Shown here piece after piece: positions 24,201 through 38,032 of a DNA stretch of 64,000 nt. The stretch covers positions 186,001-250,000 of the forward strand of contig WION01000032.1 in the NCBI GenBank assembly GCA_015039365.1. Direction: 5' to 3'. Position 1 is the first letter of the stretch. The number at the start of each line of letters is the position of its first letter. A program made the translations under genes and the position numbers. A model generated the notes under the pieces. The model was not told where the DNA came from. It did no database searches and saw only the letters and a list, made by a program, of their open reading frames with translations. Source of the stretch: Amanita rubescens (lineage: Eukaryota > Basidiomycota > Agaricomycetes > Agaricales > Amanitaceae).

Positions 24201-24385
24201 AGGTGTCCAGTTGGACATGAACTGGTACAGTCGACGTCGCTCTGGTTGAACAACTTCAACATGTTTTCAATCTCGCAAGTTGCAAGTTGCAACGAATCTA
24301 AAAAAGTGATTGCCACGTGACGAAACCACTGTAACGATGAATCCAAGTCCACTCGCCCAGTCATAACGGAAGAACTCGGGGAATA

Positions 24386-27300
24386 GATTGATAATTGTTA
24401 TATAAATGTACTGTCCGTATTCAATGTAGGTAGATGATGAAATATTGTACGTTGTTTCTACACGAAAGCGGTGATTCCAACCTGCATAATCCTTTAAAAC
24501 CCAGGCAGAAACTCGGTTTATTTCCTCGATTGAAGAAAAACACTCACTCGTCAGCGGGAGTCAGCCAATTAGCTGTGTCAGGAAACATGGTAGCTTTCAA
24601 TGTGAATGAGTGATAGAAATATCACATGAAATGACTGAACGTACCGATGCGACGATATACATCTTCCAAAAGCCATTTTCGGATAAAAGCACCGACTGCT
24701 GATATTACACCCTCATGCGTTTTGCGGCTGACGACGTGATAATGAGGGACCCTATGCTCAGATCTGCATATGCGTAGGGGGGAAACGACAACTGCGACGT
24801 ACATGTGGGTGGTACCCTGGATAAGGGTCTTGATCTCAGCTAGCCAGGATGGACTCACGTTTGGATCTGATTGGAGCTCTGATGCGCAGACTTTGTTCGC
24901 CAAGGCATCATGCTGTACGGGAAGGAACAATGAGTGACTTCACTTGTTGACACAGACACAACCCTGACCTCGATATGGAACTCGTCACGAAAACCAAGGT
25001 AGTAGGTGACGCCATATATTCCTATGCCAATACTTTAAAAAATTTAAATGATACCCAGATGCGAGTTGTATACCTTCAATCGATCTGACCTTCTTCACTA
25101 CGTAGCGCCCCTCAAGTGGGACTCTAGCAACGGGAAGAACACAAACAGAGAGAAAGACCTAAGTCGATCATCCATAACAATAAGGATCACGGGATAGATC
25201 GCACGTACCACAACCCGCGGAAGCGAAGGCCATTTTCGAATGAACGCAACAAAAGTATGCGGCACACCAGGCCCCCGGCTAAATTTATAGAAAATAGCAC
25301 AGGCCGATATCCGCACTAGCTCACGCTTTTCTTCTATTTCCGATCCTTTTAAATCTGCAAAGTCTGTACGCTTTTGTGGTGCAAGATATGACAATCCTGG
25401 AACTTGGTTAATTAGTTCAGCCGCACTGCTATCGTCGAGAGTGGTCTGTTTGTCTATTCCATTGTCTTCTTGAATGAACCGCGCAATGCTTTGGCGATTG
25501 GCGCCGTCGAAACGGTCTTCTAATCTCTTTACTCAGAATTAGCATCATACAAAGTACGAGAGTAACTGCTACCAACCTTTCCCCAAGTCCATAGAAGCAT
25601 TGAGGATCCACTAGAGGAATTGGTCGATGAACGAGACATGAGATGAACATGGCACATACAGAATTATACCAATCATTAACGGGACCCATGCTCCTTCTGG
25701 TACCTTCCTGAGAGCGGCGCCCCAGAGCAACCCTGTCGAATCTGGATTAGCATTGATGCACGCCACAGTTCATAAAATGGGATGTTACCGTCAAAGAAAC
25801 CAAAAAACACGACAAACATTACCGAGACTGTCCAATGCCAAAGTTTTACGTAGTACATAGATACGGCGAGCAAGATAGATGTGGAAAACATGACAGTCGC
25901 GACAGAAAAACCATATGCATTCGTAAGTTTTTGCGAATCTCCGAACGCAGCGACGACGACGATGGTCAGAGTCATGAGAACCCAATTGACTGCGGGAATG
26001 TAAACTTGTCCCTGGAACACGTCCGAAGTGCATATCATTTGCAAAGGTGGGAAAGACTTCATATTGATAACTTGCTGGAAAAGACTAGACGTTGCTGATA
26101 TCATGGACTGAGACGCTACGAGCTGACAAGAGTTGGTATGAGCTTGCGTGACGGTAAAGAACCCTAGCTTACTACGGCCAAGTTCGCAATCACGAATATA
26201 ACCCTATCGATATCGTTGAGCAAAGCCAACATACAAACGACATAAACGCACCAGAAAATTGGACCGTTCGTCTGACCGGGTATCGTATTCCAAAATGGAT
26301 TAGGCAGCGTCTTCTCCCCATTCACTATGAGCTGAGATCCCTGCCCCATGTATGAGAGCAATACAGACGGATACACTACGAAGCTAAAAGCGATCTAAGA
26401 CATGGTATTGATACGAGCGGTTGCACTCCGAAAATATAAAACACACTCGAATGGATGTTGCGTTGAATTGCCCAAGGCTGCCAAAGAGCACACGTCAGAT
26501 GACAGTAAACCATATCGTTTGTCACTAACTTGGCAAAAGTGGCTTCGCATCCCGTCAGCGCCAGGATAACGCCCATCAGGTAATCATATCGTTTGGTCCG
26601 GACGAATACTGGAAATTGATGCATTAGTTCCAACTTCAAAAGAGGATAGTATGACGAAACGAACGCATCACGGCACGCGATGGATCAAAAGCGCGCAATA
26701 TGCCCGGGTAAAAGGTAATGTTGTATATACCAATAATTGAAATGGAAAGAAACCATAGGAAGGCAACTGGAAGCCGTTAGCATAGCCTATGACACGGTAA
26801 AAACATACTTGGTGCGAACAAGAATGATATACGATACGTCCCGAATTGCTGAAGTAAGAATAGGCCAACAAGGAACGCCTAGAACCCGTGTAAGAAAGTA
26901 CTCGACGGCAAATTTGAGTGCCTACAATAGATATAGGTATCACGTCATTGGTTACGGAAGGTTTGGCGACCGCGATACCAAAAACAGCACGCGTGACTGA
27001 TACCGCGGGTGTGAAGATGCCATCGGCCATCGTCAGACTGTGCGGAGAATCAGTTTGCTTCTCAACCCAACATTTGACAGTACTCACGCAGTTCCGAACA
27101 GACACTGCAAACGTTCATGAGCGAGTTTGGAGATACATCATACGAGGAGCCTTTTCCCTTACCCAGACCAATAGTGGAAGGCGTAGCTTCCGGGAGATCT
27201 TACGCTGAACGGGCGCATTGCGAAGTTTCTCGACCAGATCGCTTTTATGTTCCTGGTAGGTGAGAGTGCGATCTGTTTCGTAGTCGTAATCCGCAGGGGG

Positions 27301-28252
27301 ATACAATCCTTGGTAGAGAGCGAATGTTCCACCCTCGCCTTTTCATGGAGAGTGAACTCAGAATGGCAGACGAACGAACCTAACAGAGGCAGACCTTCTC
27401 CAGTGCCAAAGAACAGTGAAATGGTAACCTGTTACATAGTAAGGTAGATGTTCAAAGAAAGGCGGTAGCCACTTACATATTTAATCAATGGCAACAGAGT
27501 AATAGCCCAGATTATGGCGCTTACTCCACCAATAACGTCTTCAGCGGGTGGTAAAGGCCCATTCGCTGGCCAAATGCCGTTGAGCGTGTAGAGGGGCGAC
27601 GTCCCAAGATCCGAATAAACAACTCCTAGTAACGAAGGGTCCAGAAAAGCCAAGCGTAAATGACTGAATGCCTACCCAGTGTTTGAAATGATAAAAGAAG
27701 TAATGTTGACCCTCTGAGGCTCACTGACTTTCGCCGTGGCTCGCGCCTGTTGTCTAGTATAGACATTTTGCAGAGGTGTAGATAAGACCCACAGGCACGT
27801 GAATATAGCTGGATCTGCCACGAAGAAGCTTGTATGAAGGGTCACGACGGCGTCTTGGAGGGCATTTCGCCATAGGTGAGCCGAGCGACACTGAAACTAA
27901 CGGACATATCAATGACGTACATGCACTAAATGCTTTGCGACCTCAAAAGAATCGCTGGAAGCACCGTGCGTCATCGCATCACCATCATCGATCCCAGCCA
28001 AGTCATATTGATCATCCGCATTTGGATTTTTCTCGGGTGGAAGGGCTGCATTTGTAGCATCGCACCGGCGACCCTTGTTCGACGATAAGAAAGTGTCGCG
28101 AAGTGGAGGGCTGGACTCTGGAGCTCCAGGCTGTTGGGGCCGAACCATGAGCCTGCGTACTACTATGTTTTGCACTTGAGTATATGAAGAACATCCCGTA
28201 ATATGGTGATGGTGCGGACGAAGATGTCACGTATAAGCGACAAACAGCCTTA
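24386..28252. repeat. Tandem duplication unit 2 (HAK copy 3)
   Basis: Second copy of the block at 20267-24200, separated from it by about 185 bp. Exonic identity is very high by eye. Small indels in introns and the upstream 500 bp show some divergence. Confidence 0.85.
24544..27766 (-). CDS. HAK/KUP-type potassium transporter, copy 3
   Basis: Paralogue of copies 1 and 2, predicted K+ uptake at the plasma membrane. It starts MSILDNRREPRRKS at 27766 and keeps VVYSDLGTSPLYTLNGIW, SLFFGTGEGEGGTFALYQG, CLFGTA joined to LTMADGIFTPAVSVT, and the C-terminal block RKWLLEDVYRRIG. The last codons read TANWLTPADE and stop at 24544-24546. In the places where copy 2 has extra bases this copy agrees with copy 1, so copy 3 is the intact partner of the duplicate pair. 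Introns are about 50-60 nt with standard ends. A CDS with about 15 exons is implied; not every junction was written out. Confidence 0.88.
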
Positions 28253-28530
28253 GTAAGGCTGACATGACTGCGAAGTTGCTCGAGGAACACCTAAAGATAG
28301 GGCACTACAATGTCCGAGGACATCTTCATCTTGTCCCTTTTGCTTCTTTCTGTCTCGAGCCTATAAATGGTTGGAATATGGTCAGGGACCACGCCCAGCG
28401 AAATGTCAGCCAGGTAAAATACCCAATTACCGATGGCGCACTTGACAGCTTTCTTAAGTGATGCATTCGACGACAAGCGTTAAGGTCAGGTTGACGGGTT
28501 TCTACGATTCGGTCCCGGATCCTAGAATAC

Positions 28531-28749
28531 CTAGGTTTTGATGGACGTTCTCGACCTCGATTCGAACGGTGGGGATATGAAGGACGGGACAATTTCAGGA
28601 GCCAACGTAAGCCAATCACCCAGGCCAGTCAGCAACGAATACGTACCTTGTTTCTGTCCATTTTTACTTGCTATGTTTTCACGGATGTCGTTCAAACGTG
28701 TCAACAGCCTCTCGAGTGCTTCTAGGTAATGCACAATCTTGCTCATCAA
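28531..28749 (-). CDS. Possible first exon of an unrecognised gene
   Basis: Frame beginning MMSKIVHYLEALERLLTRLN reads as an amphipathic coiled coil and reaches a good donor (GTACGT after GQKQ). No downstream exon could be fixed. Low support. Confidence 0.2.
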   Translation of the reverse strand: MMSKIVHYLEALERLLTRLNDIRENIASKNGQKQGTYSLLTGLGDWLTLAPEIVPSFISPPFESRSRTSIKT

Positions 28750-29320
28750 TCTCTCATCATTTCAAAGACGTCGATTTACGAAGCATCAGAGGTTCGTATG
28801 GAGCAATCCCAGCGGGTTAAGAAGGGCTGGACGACAGCATGCAGGCGATCTTTGAAGTTATGGCTGTGCTAGTAAGACGAGCACTTCCCAAGGCCGAGGC
28901 AATCAAAAGCAACTAGGCTAGCGAAGAGCTGAAAGCACGCTGATCCGTGACACAAGGTACTCGCAAGACGCGAGTCTTCTCTAGGGCTCTTGCACTACGC
29001 TCAACCTCAGTTCAAATGCTATGAATAGCGATTCATTTAGTGCACTTTGCTGCGCGGGATACCAACCGGCATCTTACCCTTCATATGACAGTTTGAATAA
29101 ACGTGCAACAAATAGGGAGGTACATTCAATAACTTCTGTATAACATCTTGATACATGTACGTGTATATGAAATCTGAACGAATAGGCTTATAGTTAGATC
29201 CAGGTATTACACGTCGAGTATATCCAGATGTTATACCATACGTATACTATATACTATATAGGATGAGGCTGCCAAAAGTCCATTGCTATATGCACCCGCA
29301 TCCATGCAAGCGATAAGTCA
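28750..29320. other. Gene-free stretch
   Basis: AT-richer DNA with a TATA-like run near 29240-29262 (ATACTATATACTATATAGG). No coding sequence recognised. Confidence 0.4.
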
Positions 29321-30229
29321 TTATAACGTTACCGCGAAATTAACTTTTCCAACAGGAAAAGTCGAGTATAAGATAGTGCGGGAACCCGCGTTCAACAAGG
29401 GTATAAGAAATTGGTCTAGTTCCATCTGCATGAAATTGTTATAAATCAGCCGTTCTCGACACAGACATAGCACATTCAGAACTTGCATCAGAGTCGCCGA
29501 GGGACCAGGTATTAGTCTTCTGCCAAGTTCGAGGAGGGGTTGCCCATGTCGTACATCGATTAATTGCACCACTTCTGAGAGATAACCTTGTGGCATACCA
29601 GCAGATGTTGAGCATAGTGCGCGAACTATTTGTAATGGCGCCCCCAATTGTACGGATCTCTTCAATTCCTTCAAAATAAGATGTCCCGTAAATGGGAGTG
29701 GTGTTTGACTGTCATACAGAACCCGGTCGACAGATAGTTGGCCTAATTGAAAAGAGATATCTGTGCCCCGCCGTCCTGTTGCATGCTCTATTAGTTACAT
29801 GGAGAGCGCCCTTTGGGAGGAAGACTTACTGATCAACATTTCCCATGTAAGAAAAGGATCGTCTTGTACTGGATCAAAATGTCGTAACTTGACTTCAAAT
29901 TCTTGACGGGGATCGTTATTGCTTCCAGAGTTGATGTAGGTCCTGTGGGCACATTCTCCGTCCGGGAAGAGAGGAGGCAGCCCAGTGGGATCATCCGGGA
30001 AAGGCGTAAGCAAGAATGACTGCTCCCGAGCACGAAGTAGGTTCATTAGGTGTTCCAAATAGACGATAACTCTGCCACGAAGAGCTAGTAATTCAGTGCT
30101 ATCTGGGGGGTTCATTGAAGAAAGACACTGAATGACTTGGGAGGGACCCACCGTCGTGATTATGCTTTTATAGCGACGCGTGCTATAAAAAGTGTGGCTG
30201 CCTACGAACATATAGGGTAGCTCGCGCAC
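29321..30229 (-). CDS. Hypothetical protein, at least two exons, 5' end unresolved
   Basis: Two open exons join across a clean 52-nt-class intron (donor GTAAGT, CTAAT branch, acceptor ATAG; about 29798-29850), giving about 280 codons. The first exon has a proline-rich stretch (FPDDPTGLPPLFPDGEC); the second has repeated Leu-rich helices (LSEVVQLIDVRHGQPLLEL, MQVLNVLCLCRERLI). I recognise no family. The start is uncertain: the first ATG in frame is in PYMFVG near 30209, but an upstream exon ending at an AAAAG acceptor is possible. It lies between the HAK array and the aminotransferase, head to head with the latter. Confidence 0.5.
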
Positions 30230-30687
30230 AACCTTTTGCGCAGGTCACCGCCGCCTTTAACGAATCATTGGAATGTGACGAATGTGATATGCCAAAGTTG
30301 ACAGTCCTTGGTGGCAATTTCAAATTGTGAAAGACACGAGGCTGTAGGTCGCCATAAAAGGTGAAAAATGGTCGGTTTTAGACGCTGGGCGGTGCAATGA
30401 CCCGCATCTTGCCCGTTACGGTTAAACGTCGGTGGAAAATTGTATAGTAGGCAGCTAACTTTCGTGAGTCCAAAGGAATATACGTATAACACGCGTAACT
30501 CTAGCATTCTCATTAGTATAGACGCGACCAAATTCAAGTCTATGATCTTACCTCTCTCTCTCGACCACTTGGAGGGCGATGAGGGCAATGCACAGTTTGC
30601 TTCTTAAACAGACAAAGAACACGTGGATCAAGATTCGATTCCCACGATCGTGGGGTCTGGAGCCAATCCCGCCCCAGTCTTGCAACG

Positions 30688-32583
<1,896 letters not shown>

Positions 32584-32758
32584 ATAACAACCAGAGAAGA
32601 ACAGCTGGTCTTTGTTACTCCGTCGAGAATGTCAGCAGCTTGGCAATGCATACCAGCAATTGTTAATGTAATAGTAGACTTGTACAACGTCGTCGTGGTT
32701 TCAAGAACCTAAGATCGTTCCAAAAAATGACTAAAAAGTACATATTATACGATTGATA

Positions 32759-35668
32759 CTAATGTTTCTCCAACCAGTCGGCCAGCCTCTGGACCAGCTC
32801 TGCCTTGTTGCCTGAGACAGGTTGACTCTTCGACTTCAAGAAAGCCTAGAACAAAGTGTCACTCGGAAATCGAAGAAAAGTATCATAATCATATACCTTC
32901 AATTGATCGACCTTGAACTGTGCTCTGTCAACAAAGAGGCGCTATCATAGTAGCAAGTACGAGGCTCACCTTCCCAAGCATTCCAACTTCATTCTTGCTG
33001 CGAATTTCGGCTTCATCAATGCCTACTTCCTGTTGCATATAACGATTAACTAATTCACAAATGAGAGATGTTCAATCTTACTGCCTTGCGCTTCGAACCG
33101 ATCGCGGACACATCAACCGAACCCTCGCACATAAGCGCTTCTTTCCACTCCATGAACAGTTTCCCGGCCCGCTGAAACGCCGGATCCGACATTACTCATG
33201 AGAAAAAACGAAGGATGCCGCAACGGCTTACCTTGGATATCATTTCATATTTGGGCAGTGTCAAATCCTCAAATGATTCAGGGTCATACTGCTCTCGGAA
33301 CGCACTAGCTTGGAGCTGCTCATTGTGAAACGCCAAGGCTGTCAATAAAGTGTGAGAATGTTTGAATAGTACAGGGACAGATGTCGCTTACCAGGGTTAG
33401 GGTACGAATCTGGCGGATAGGCCCCATGCTTGACAGATAGCTTGTCGATCCAGGCACGCGCGGCGGTTGTCAACTTGTCCGAGGCTACACACGATCATTC
33501 CGGTAAGAGAGGGCGCTAGAAATACCCGTCAAAGCCTACCTCGATATGCCTCTTCAATGGGCGCGCCACGCATATCGTCTGCAAAAGGGAGAGGTATTAA
33601 ATGGAAACCAGCTGGCTCGTTCCATCCCGCCTCGTCGACCTTCTCCTCCTGTCATTGATAGAGCGGTAAGATCGGAACATTTCTTCCGATAGCCGACCAA
33701 TTTACCTGCGGGAGTAGTGCGCAGAAGGTTGGTATAGCATTTGACCTGGTCAACGCTAATGCAAGTCCGATTTTGCCTTTTTCCACCATAGATTTGAGAA
33801 GGGCAGCGAACGTTCGTTTACTACCCGAATATGACTGTGCTCGACAGTGAATAATTAGTGTCGCGCCGACAGCTCACATATACATACCGTTTCGTCGGGA
33901 TATAAAAATAACGAATGTTTTACGTTATCTTCCAATGCAATTTCGCTGCGGTCCTTGAAGCCGAGCAACTTGATGCCTGTAATTGCGTAGATGAGAAAAA
34001 TGGAAGCAAAGAAGAAATAATATTCTTATCATACCGGGGTCCAAGCCAAGGTTTCGGAAAGATTTCAATTCCTCAGCAGTGTAGAATGGCTTGTACGGAC
34101 CACGAAGTCAGGTGAGTTGACGACAACGAAAGTAGTGCTCACCCGATGGCCAGCCTTGGCGACGCGCGTTGGGACACTTGATGTGTCCTCTTCATCCGCT
34201 TCTTCTTCACTGGGCCCAGTGGTAGGGCCATACACCATCTTTGACTTATCCACTTCAGCCTCCGTGTCCTAATGAAGAAATCACGGTTAGGCCGCGGAAT
34301 AGAGCTAAACCATATGAATTGACTCGCCTCATCGACATAGACTGTCTTGCTAATCGCGATTTCTAAGCGGTCCCCGAGGTCAACGAAGTATTGATATGAC
34401 CCCTTTTTCAGCTCGGTCACCAGACCGTACCTATCACGCTATACTTGAATTGCGGAACGCCGCAAATATGACGTCTTCTACGTACCCCTTGATACCAATT
34501 GTAAACCCATCAGCTATGTGAAGAGGTATACTAAATAAGGAGCGCTTGGGCACTTCATGGAAGCGCATTTGTGCCAACATATCTTCTATTTTTGTGATTG
34601 ATATTGATTCAGGCAGGGTGAACGGATCCTCGTTTATATTCTCCTCTTCCACGACGTTCGTAGTAATGAGAACAGACTGTCGGTGTTGTTCAGGGTGGAG
34701 CTCGTATACACGGCAAGCGACTCACGGAATAGAACTTTTTGACTTCAAACGGCTTTGTCTTCTGTACTAATAAAGAAGGGTTCGACCGTGATACCCGCTT
34801 CAACCAAGTCCTACAACGATGATAAGGATTATGGTGCAATATTTGGCTAACACATATACTCACGACGAGAGTTGTCCGCGCAGATGTCAACAATTGCTGG
34901 GTTCGAGTTCCCCCATGCTGGATTGTCTTCATCGGTGATAAGGAACACACGTTTGGTCGCAGTCTTGGGAGCGCTGGCAGAGAATGTTAGGGGCATTTCT
35001 TTCTTTGTCAACATGCGTCTGACCCGTCTCTGAAGATCCAGTTGCAACTGGTAAAGACGTCTCCCATAGGCATCTTTTGGCCCGTCAACGGAGGAAAAGT
35101 TTCTCTCAACTCATTCGGATTCTCTCTCGCGGCTATAATACCGCGTGAGCACGAAGCTCCGCAATCTCATTATGCATACTGACCGTCGAGGAGCTGCATA
35201 ATCTCTTGAATTTTGGGAGCGCTCATTTGAGTAATAGGTTGATACAAAAAGACGTTCTTCTTCAACTCTGAGACGCCACTGTTGCCACCTGTTGCCTTTC
35301 CGGACCTTTGAAGCTCATCACGCTGGGATACAATCCTTGGCCAAGAGATCTCACTGTATTGAATAGAAGTATCCCAACAGAATCATTTGGACCAACGATA
35401 ATTTTCCTTTTCTGAATCTCTACCGCTGCTTCCAACGCGCTGAATAAATGACACGTTTGCACGTTCTCGTATTTCGGATCTTCTCGCAACTCTAGCATTG
35501 ATTCCGAGCAGTCGATGCAGAAGAGGATCACGTCTTTCCTCCCTTCTAAAGACTAAAAGACGGTTGTGGCACGTTCTATGTCTGTCGTCCAAATCGCGTA
35601 CTCACCGAGGCGTCTTGCAGTTCTTCCTCTTCCTCATCAATTTTACTCCAATCTTCATAAAGCGGCAT
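32759..35668 (-). CDS. KU70: Ku70 (ATP-dependent DNA helicase subunit 1)
   Basis: Subunit of the Ku70/Ku80 ring that binds DNA ends and starts non-homologous end joining; also acts at telomeres. It starts MPLYEDWSKIDEEEEELQ at 35668. The von Willebrand-like N-terminal domain reads VILFCIDCSESM, FSALEAAVEIQKRKIIVGPNDSVGILLFNT, then KKNVFLYQPITQMSAPKIQEI after a 41-nt intron ending ..GATGAG. The block with FLITDEDNPAWGN follows, then the core beta-barrel exons. The C-terminal exon near 32759-32845 encodes a SAP-like domain (LKSKSQPVSGNKAELVQRLADWLEKH). Stop at 32759-32761. Many short introns; the middle exons (33200-34800) were read only in part. It is divergent from PTPA with a 102-bp gap. Confidence 0.9.
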
Positions 35669-35770
35669 AATTCAAGGTTAAATTTCAGGGCTTGTGCAGA
35701 GCTAAGAACGGGAGATGCGTGCAGAGGAGTAAGATGACTCGCGTCGAACAAGATTTATTTATTTATAGCT
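35669..35770. promoter_or_regulatory. Compact bidirectional promoter, Ku70/PTPA
   Basis: Only 102 bp separate the two divergent start codons, so both 5' leaders and core promoters must overlap here. No TATA box seen. Confidence 0.5.
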
Positions 35771-37098
35771 ATGACGCGTCGGAGTTCCCATCACTTGACA
35801 GACTCCGACTCGATGGCACAGGCCGCATTGCCCCAGCTGAGAGAGATTTCCCTCTCACAGGAGACGAGGTTCTCTCCTCCTACAGCGAGGATAAAGCAGG
35901 ACGAGGATGTAGAAACATGGAGGAACTCCAAGTCTTACAGAGATTACGCTATCTTTCTACGTCGCTTGAATGAATCGGTTGTAGGATGTTACTTGCCTTG
36001 GGAATCAGGTCAACCGAGCAAGGTAGTTAGATCGCTTATTAGAATTGCTTATATGCGCTCTGATCCCTCTCGCTAGGCTATCCAAAGCCTTCTGATGTTG
36101 TTAGATACCCTCGACGGGTGGATTAGCGATATACCACCGTTGGAGTCACCCCAACGCTTCGGCAATCTAGCCTTTCGCACATGGGGGAAGCGGCTGGAAG
36201 AGGTCAGTCTACCGAGATCATGACTAGATCCATTTCTGATACCTCTTCCCAAAAAGAAAGCAGATAAAGTTTTGGAAGCGCTCCTGGGCAATGACTTTGC
36301 GGCAGCAATACCATTGGTTAAACCACTGTTCCTCGTCTCCTTTGGCTCTTTTACCCGGATGGATTATGGAACTGGACACGAGACATGCTTTGCGCTATTC
36401 TTGCTATGTCTTACCCTTATACGCTTTTTGCAACCAGTTGTGGAAGAAGAACGAGAGATCGTACTTCGTGTTTTCGTGCGATACCTGCATCTTTGTTGGA
36501 AACTGCAAGACATATACAGGCTGGAACCGGCAGGGAGCCACGGGGTGTGGGGCCTCGATGACTACTCATTTTTAGGATATATTTTTGGCAGCGGACAACT
36601 TAGAGGTTGTTCATTTTACCTTGCCTTCTCAACTGAGCGCTGATCCATTTATATTATTGTAGATCAGAAATCCACACCAGTTTCAGTTGTATTAGAACGG
36701 TCCCTTCCATCTACAAATATCTACTTTATTTCGATCATGCGCATACACCAAGTCAAATCCGGCCCTTTCCACGAACATTCTTCACAACTATATTCTATTG
36801 CAACCAGCGTACCTAACTGGGCCAAGGTAAACAGCGGCTTGTTTAAGATGTACGAAGTAAGTATTCATGTTAATGTTTTACATTGTACGATAGTCAATCG
36901 CTAACGATGACTTAGGCCGAGGTTTTGGGAAAGAGGGTCGTGGTGCAGCATGTACCGCTAGGAGGATTACTCGAATGGGGTGTTGTCGACTCTAGCCGAC
37001 AATCAACCGACGTATTGCCTACACGCGGCGACCTTAGCCTCGATCATGCTCTAATGTCGACTCGTGGAGGAAACATGACCCGTACTTCGATGCCGTGA
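35771..37098 (+). CDS. Serine/threonine-protein phosphatase 2A activator (PTPA)
   Basis: Peptidyl-prolyl isomerase that activates PP2A-family catalytic subunits (Rrd1/Rrd2 of yeast). Exon 1 35771-36022 encodes a variable N-terminus then SKSYRDYAIFLRRLNESVVG. After the 54-nt intron come LLMLLDTLDGWISDIPPLE, PQRFGNLAFRTWGKRLEE, FLVSFGSFTRMDYGTGHE, FALFLLCLTLIRFLQP, VFVRYLHLCWKLQDIYRLEP, GSHGVWGLDDYSFLGYIFG, and in later exons VKSGPFHEHS, VPNWAKVNSGLFKMYEAEVL and VVVQHVPLGGLLEW. These are the conserved PTPA blocks in order, including the GHE/DYGTG nucleotide-contact region. A short variable tail ends at TGA 37096-37098. Confidence 0.92.
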
Positions 37099-38032
37099 CC
37101 TACCGATCTCCGTATTACCATAGCTCGGAAAACGAACCGCGTCGTGTAGATTAGGTTTACATGGTACGTGACAAGAGCAAAGTAGGACATTCATTTTGCT
37201 CTGTCGAGAAGATCATCTTTAGACTTTTCGAATGTATCGCATGCGACGCTTGCAAAATTTTCTGCACTAAAACATCGCGGGTTGTTCTAGAATATCGGTG
37301 ATGGAAAGGCACTATTTAACCCTCTTCTGGAACGCACATAAAGGAGAAGGTTCAATACTCAAAATAGTCATGCCCGTGCATGCCCGTGGTGCCATGATCC
37401 CCTGTCAAGTTTTATTGAATGAGACATCGTAGGAAGCCCCGTATCTAAAAGAAGCTCTCCAAAACGGAGGTCATAGAATCATGCAGTAATCGCGTGTTCA
37501 GATAGATCTCATTCCAAGTTTTCTCCTGGTCTCATACCATAGACGGGCCATGGACCGCGATAGCAGTGAGATTTTTATGCGGAGCTGCTTACTGCGCCAA
37601 TTTCGGAAAACCGCTTAAAGTCATGCGGCATGTCGACGGCGCAGCCAATCTCCCTCAATAAACAAAAGTCCCAGGGTGCACCGCCTCGTATGTTAGGCTG
37701 CGGATAGCCTAACATCGTAACAGCTTTCTGCTCACTTTACTAGGTTAGCGGGCAAGTAGCAAAGGACGGCCGCGACCTCGGTTGTACGTTTATCCGACAG
37801 GAATAACACTTTTGCGGAACAAAAGAAAAGCTGTCACCAAAGGTGATGCCACTGCTGAGTGTGAAGTCAGAAAACGGCAGGATATGAAGGACTAAGTCAC
37901 GTCACACGTGACATCCTTGATGCTCTGCCAAAAACTTCACTGAAGGACTAGGACCACGTCCTCCGCCTACGTCGCTTCGTTGAAGGCTACTCCTTTCGGA
38001 CTACCCGGTTATCCAAAAGATCGGCAAGCCAG
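37099..38032. other. Intergenic stretch upstream of ornithine decarboxylase
   Basis: No coding sequence recognised. It contains a palindromic GTCACACGTGAC-like site with a CACGTG core near 37900, about 130 bp upstream of the next start codon, which could bind a bHLH factor. Confidence 0.4.

Noticed and set aside
23779..24201. 140-codon plus-strand frame upstream of HAK copy 2
   Set aside because: The matching block upstream of copy 3 (27830-28250) does not keep the frame; it is duplicated promoter DNA.
30627..30665. tRNA-like B-box (GATTCGATTCCC)
   Set aside because: The flanking bases do not form a T-stem or acceptor stem, and no A-box lies at the right distance.
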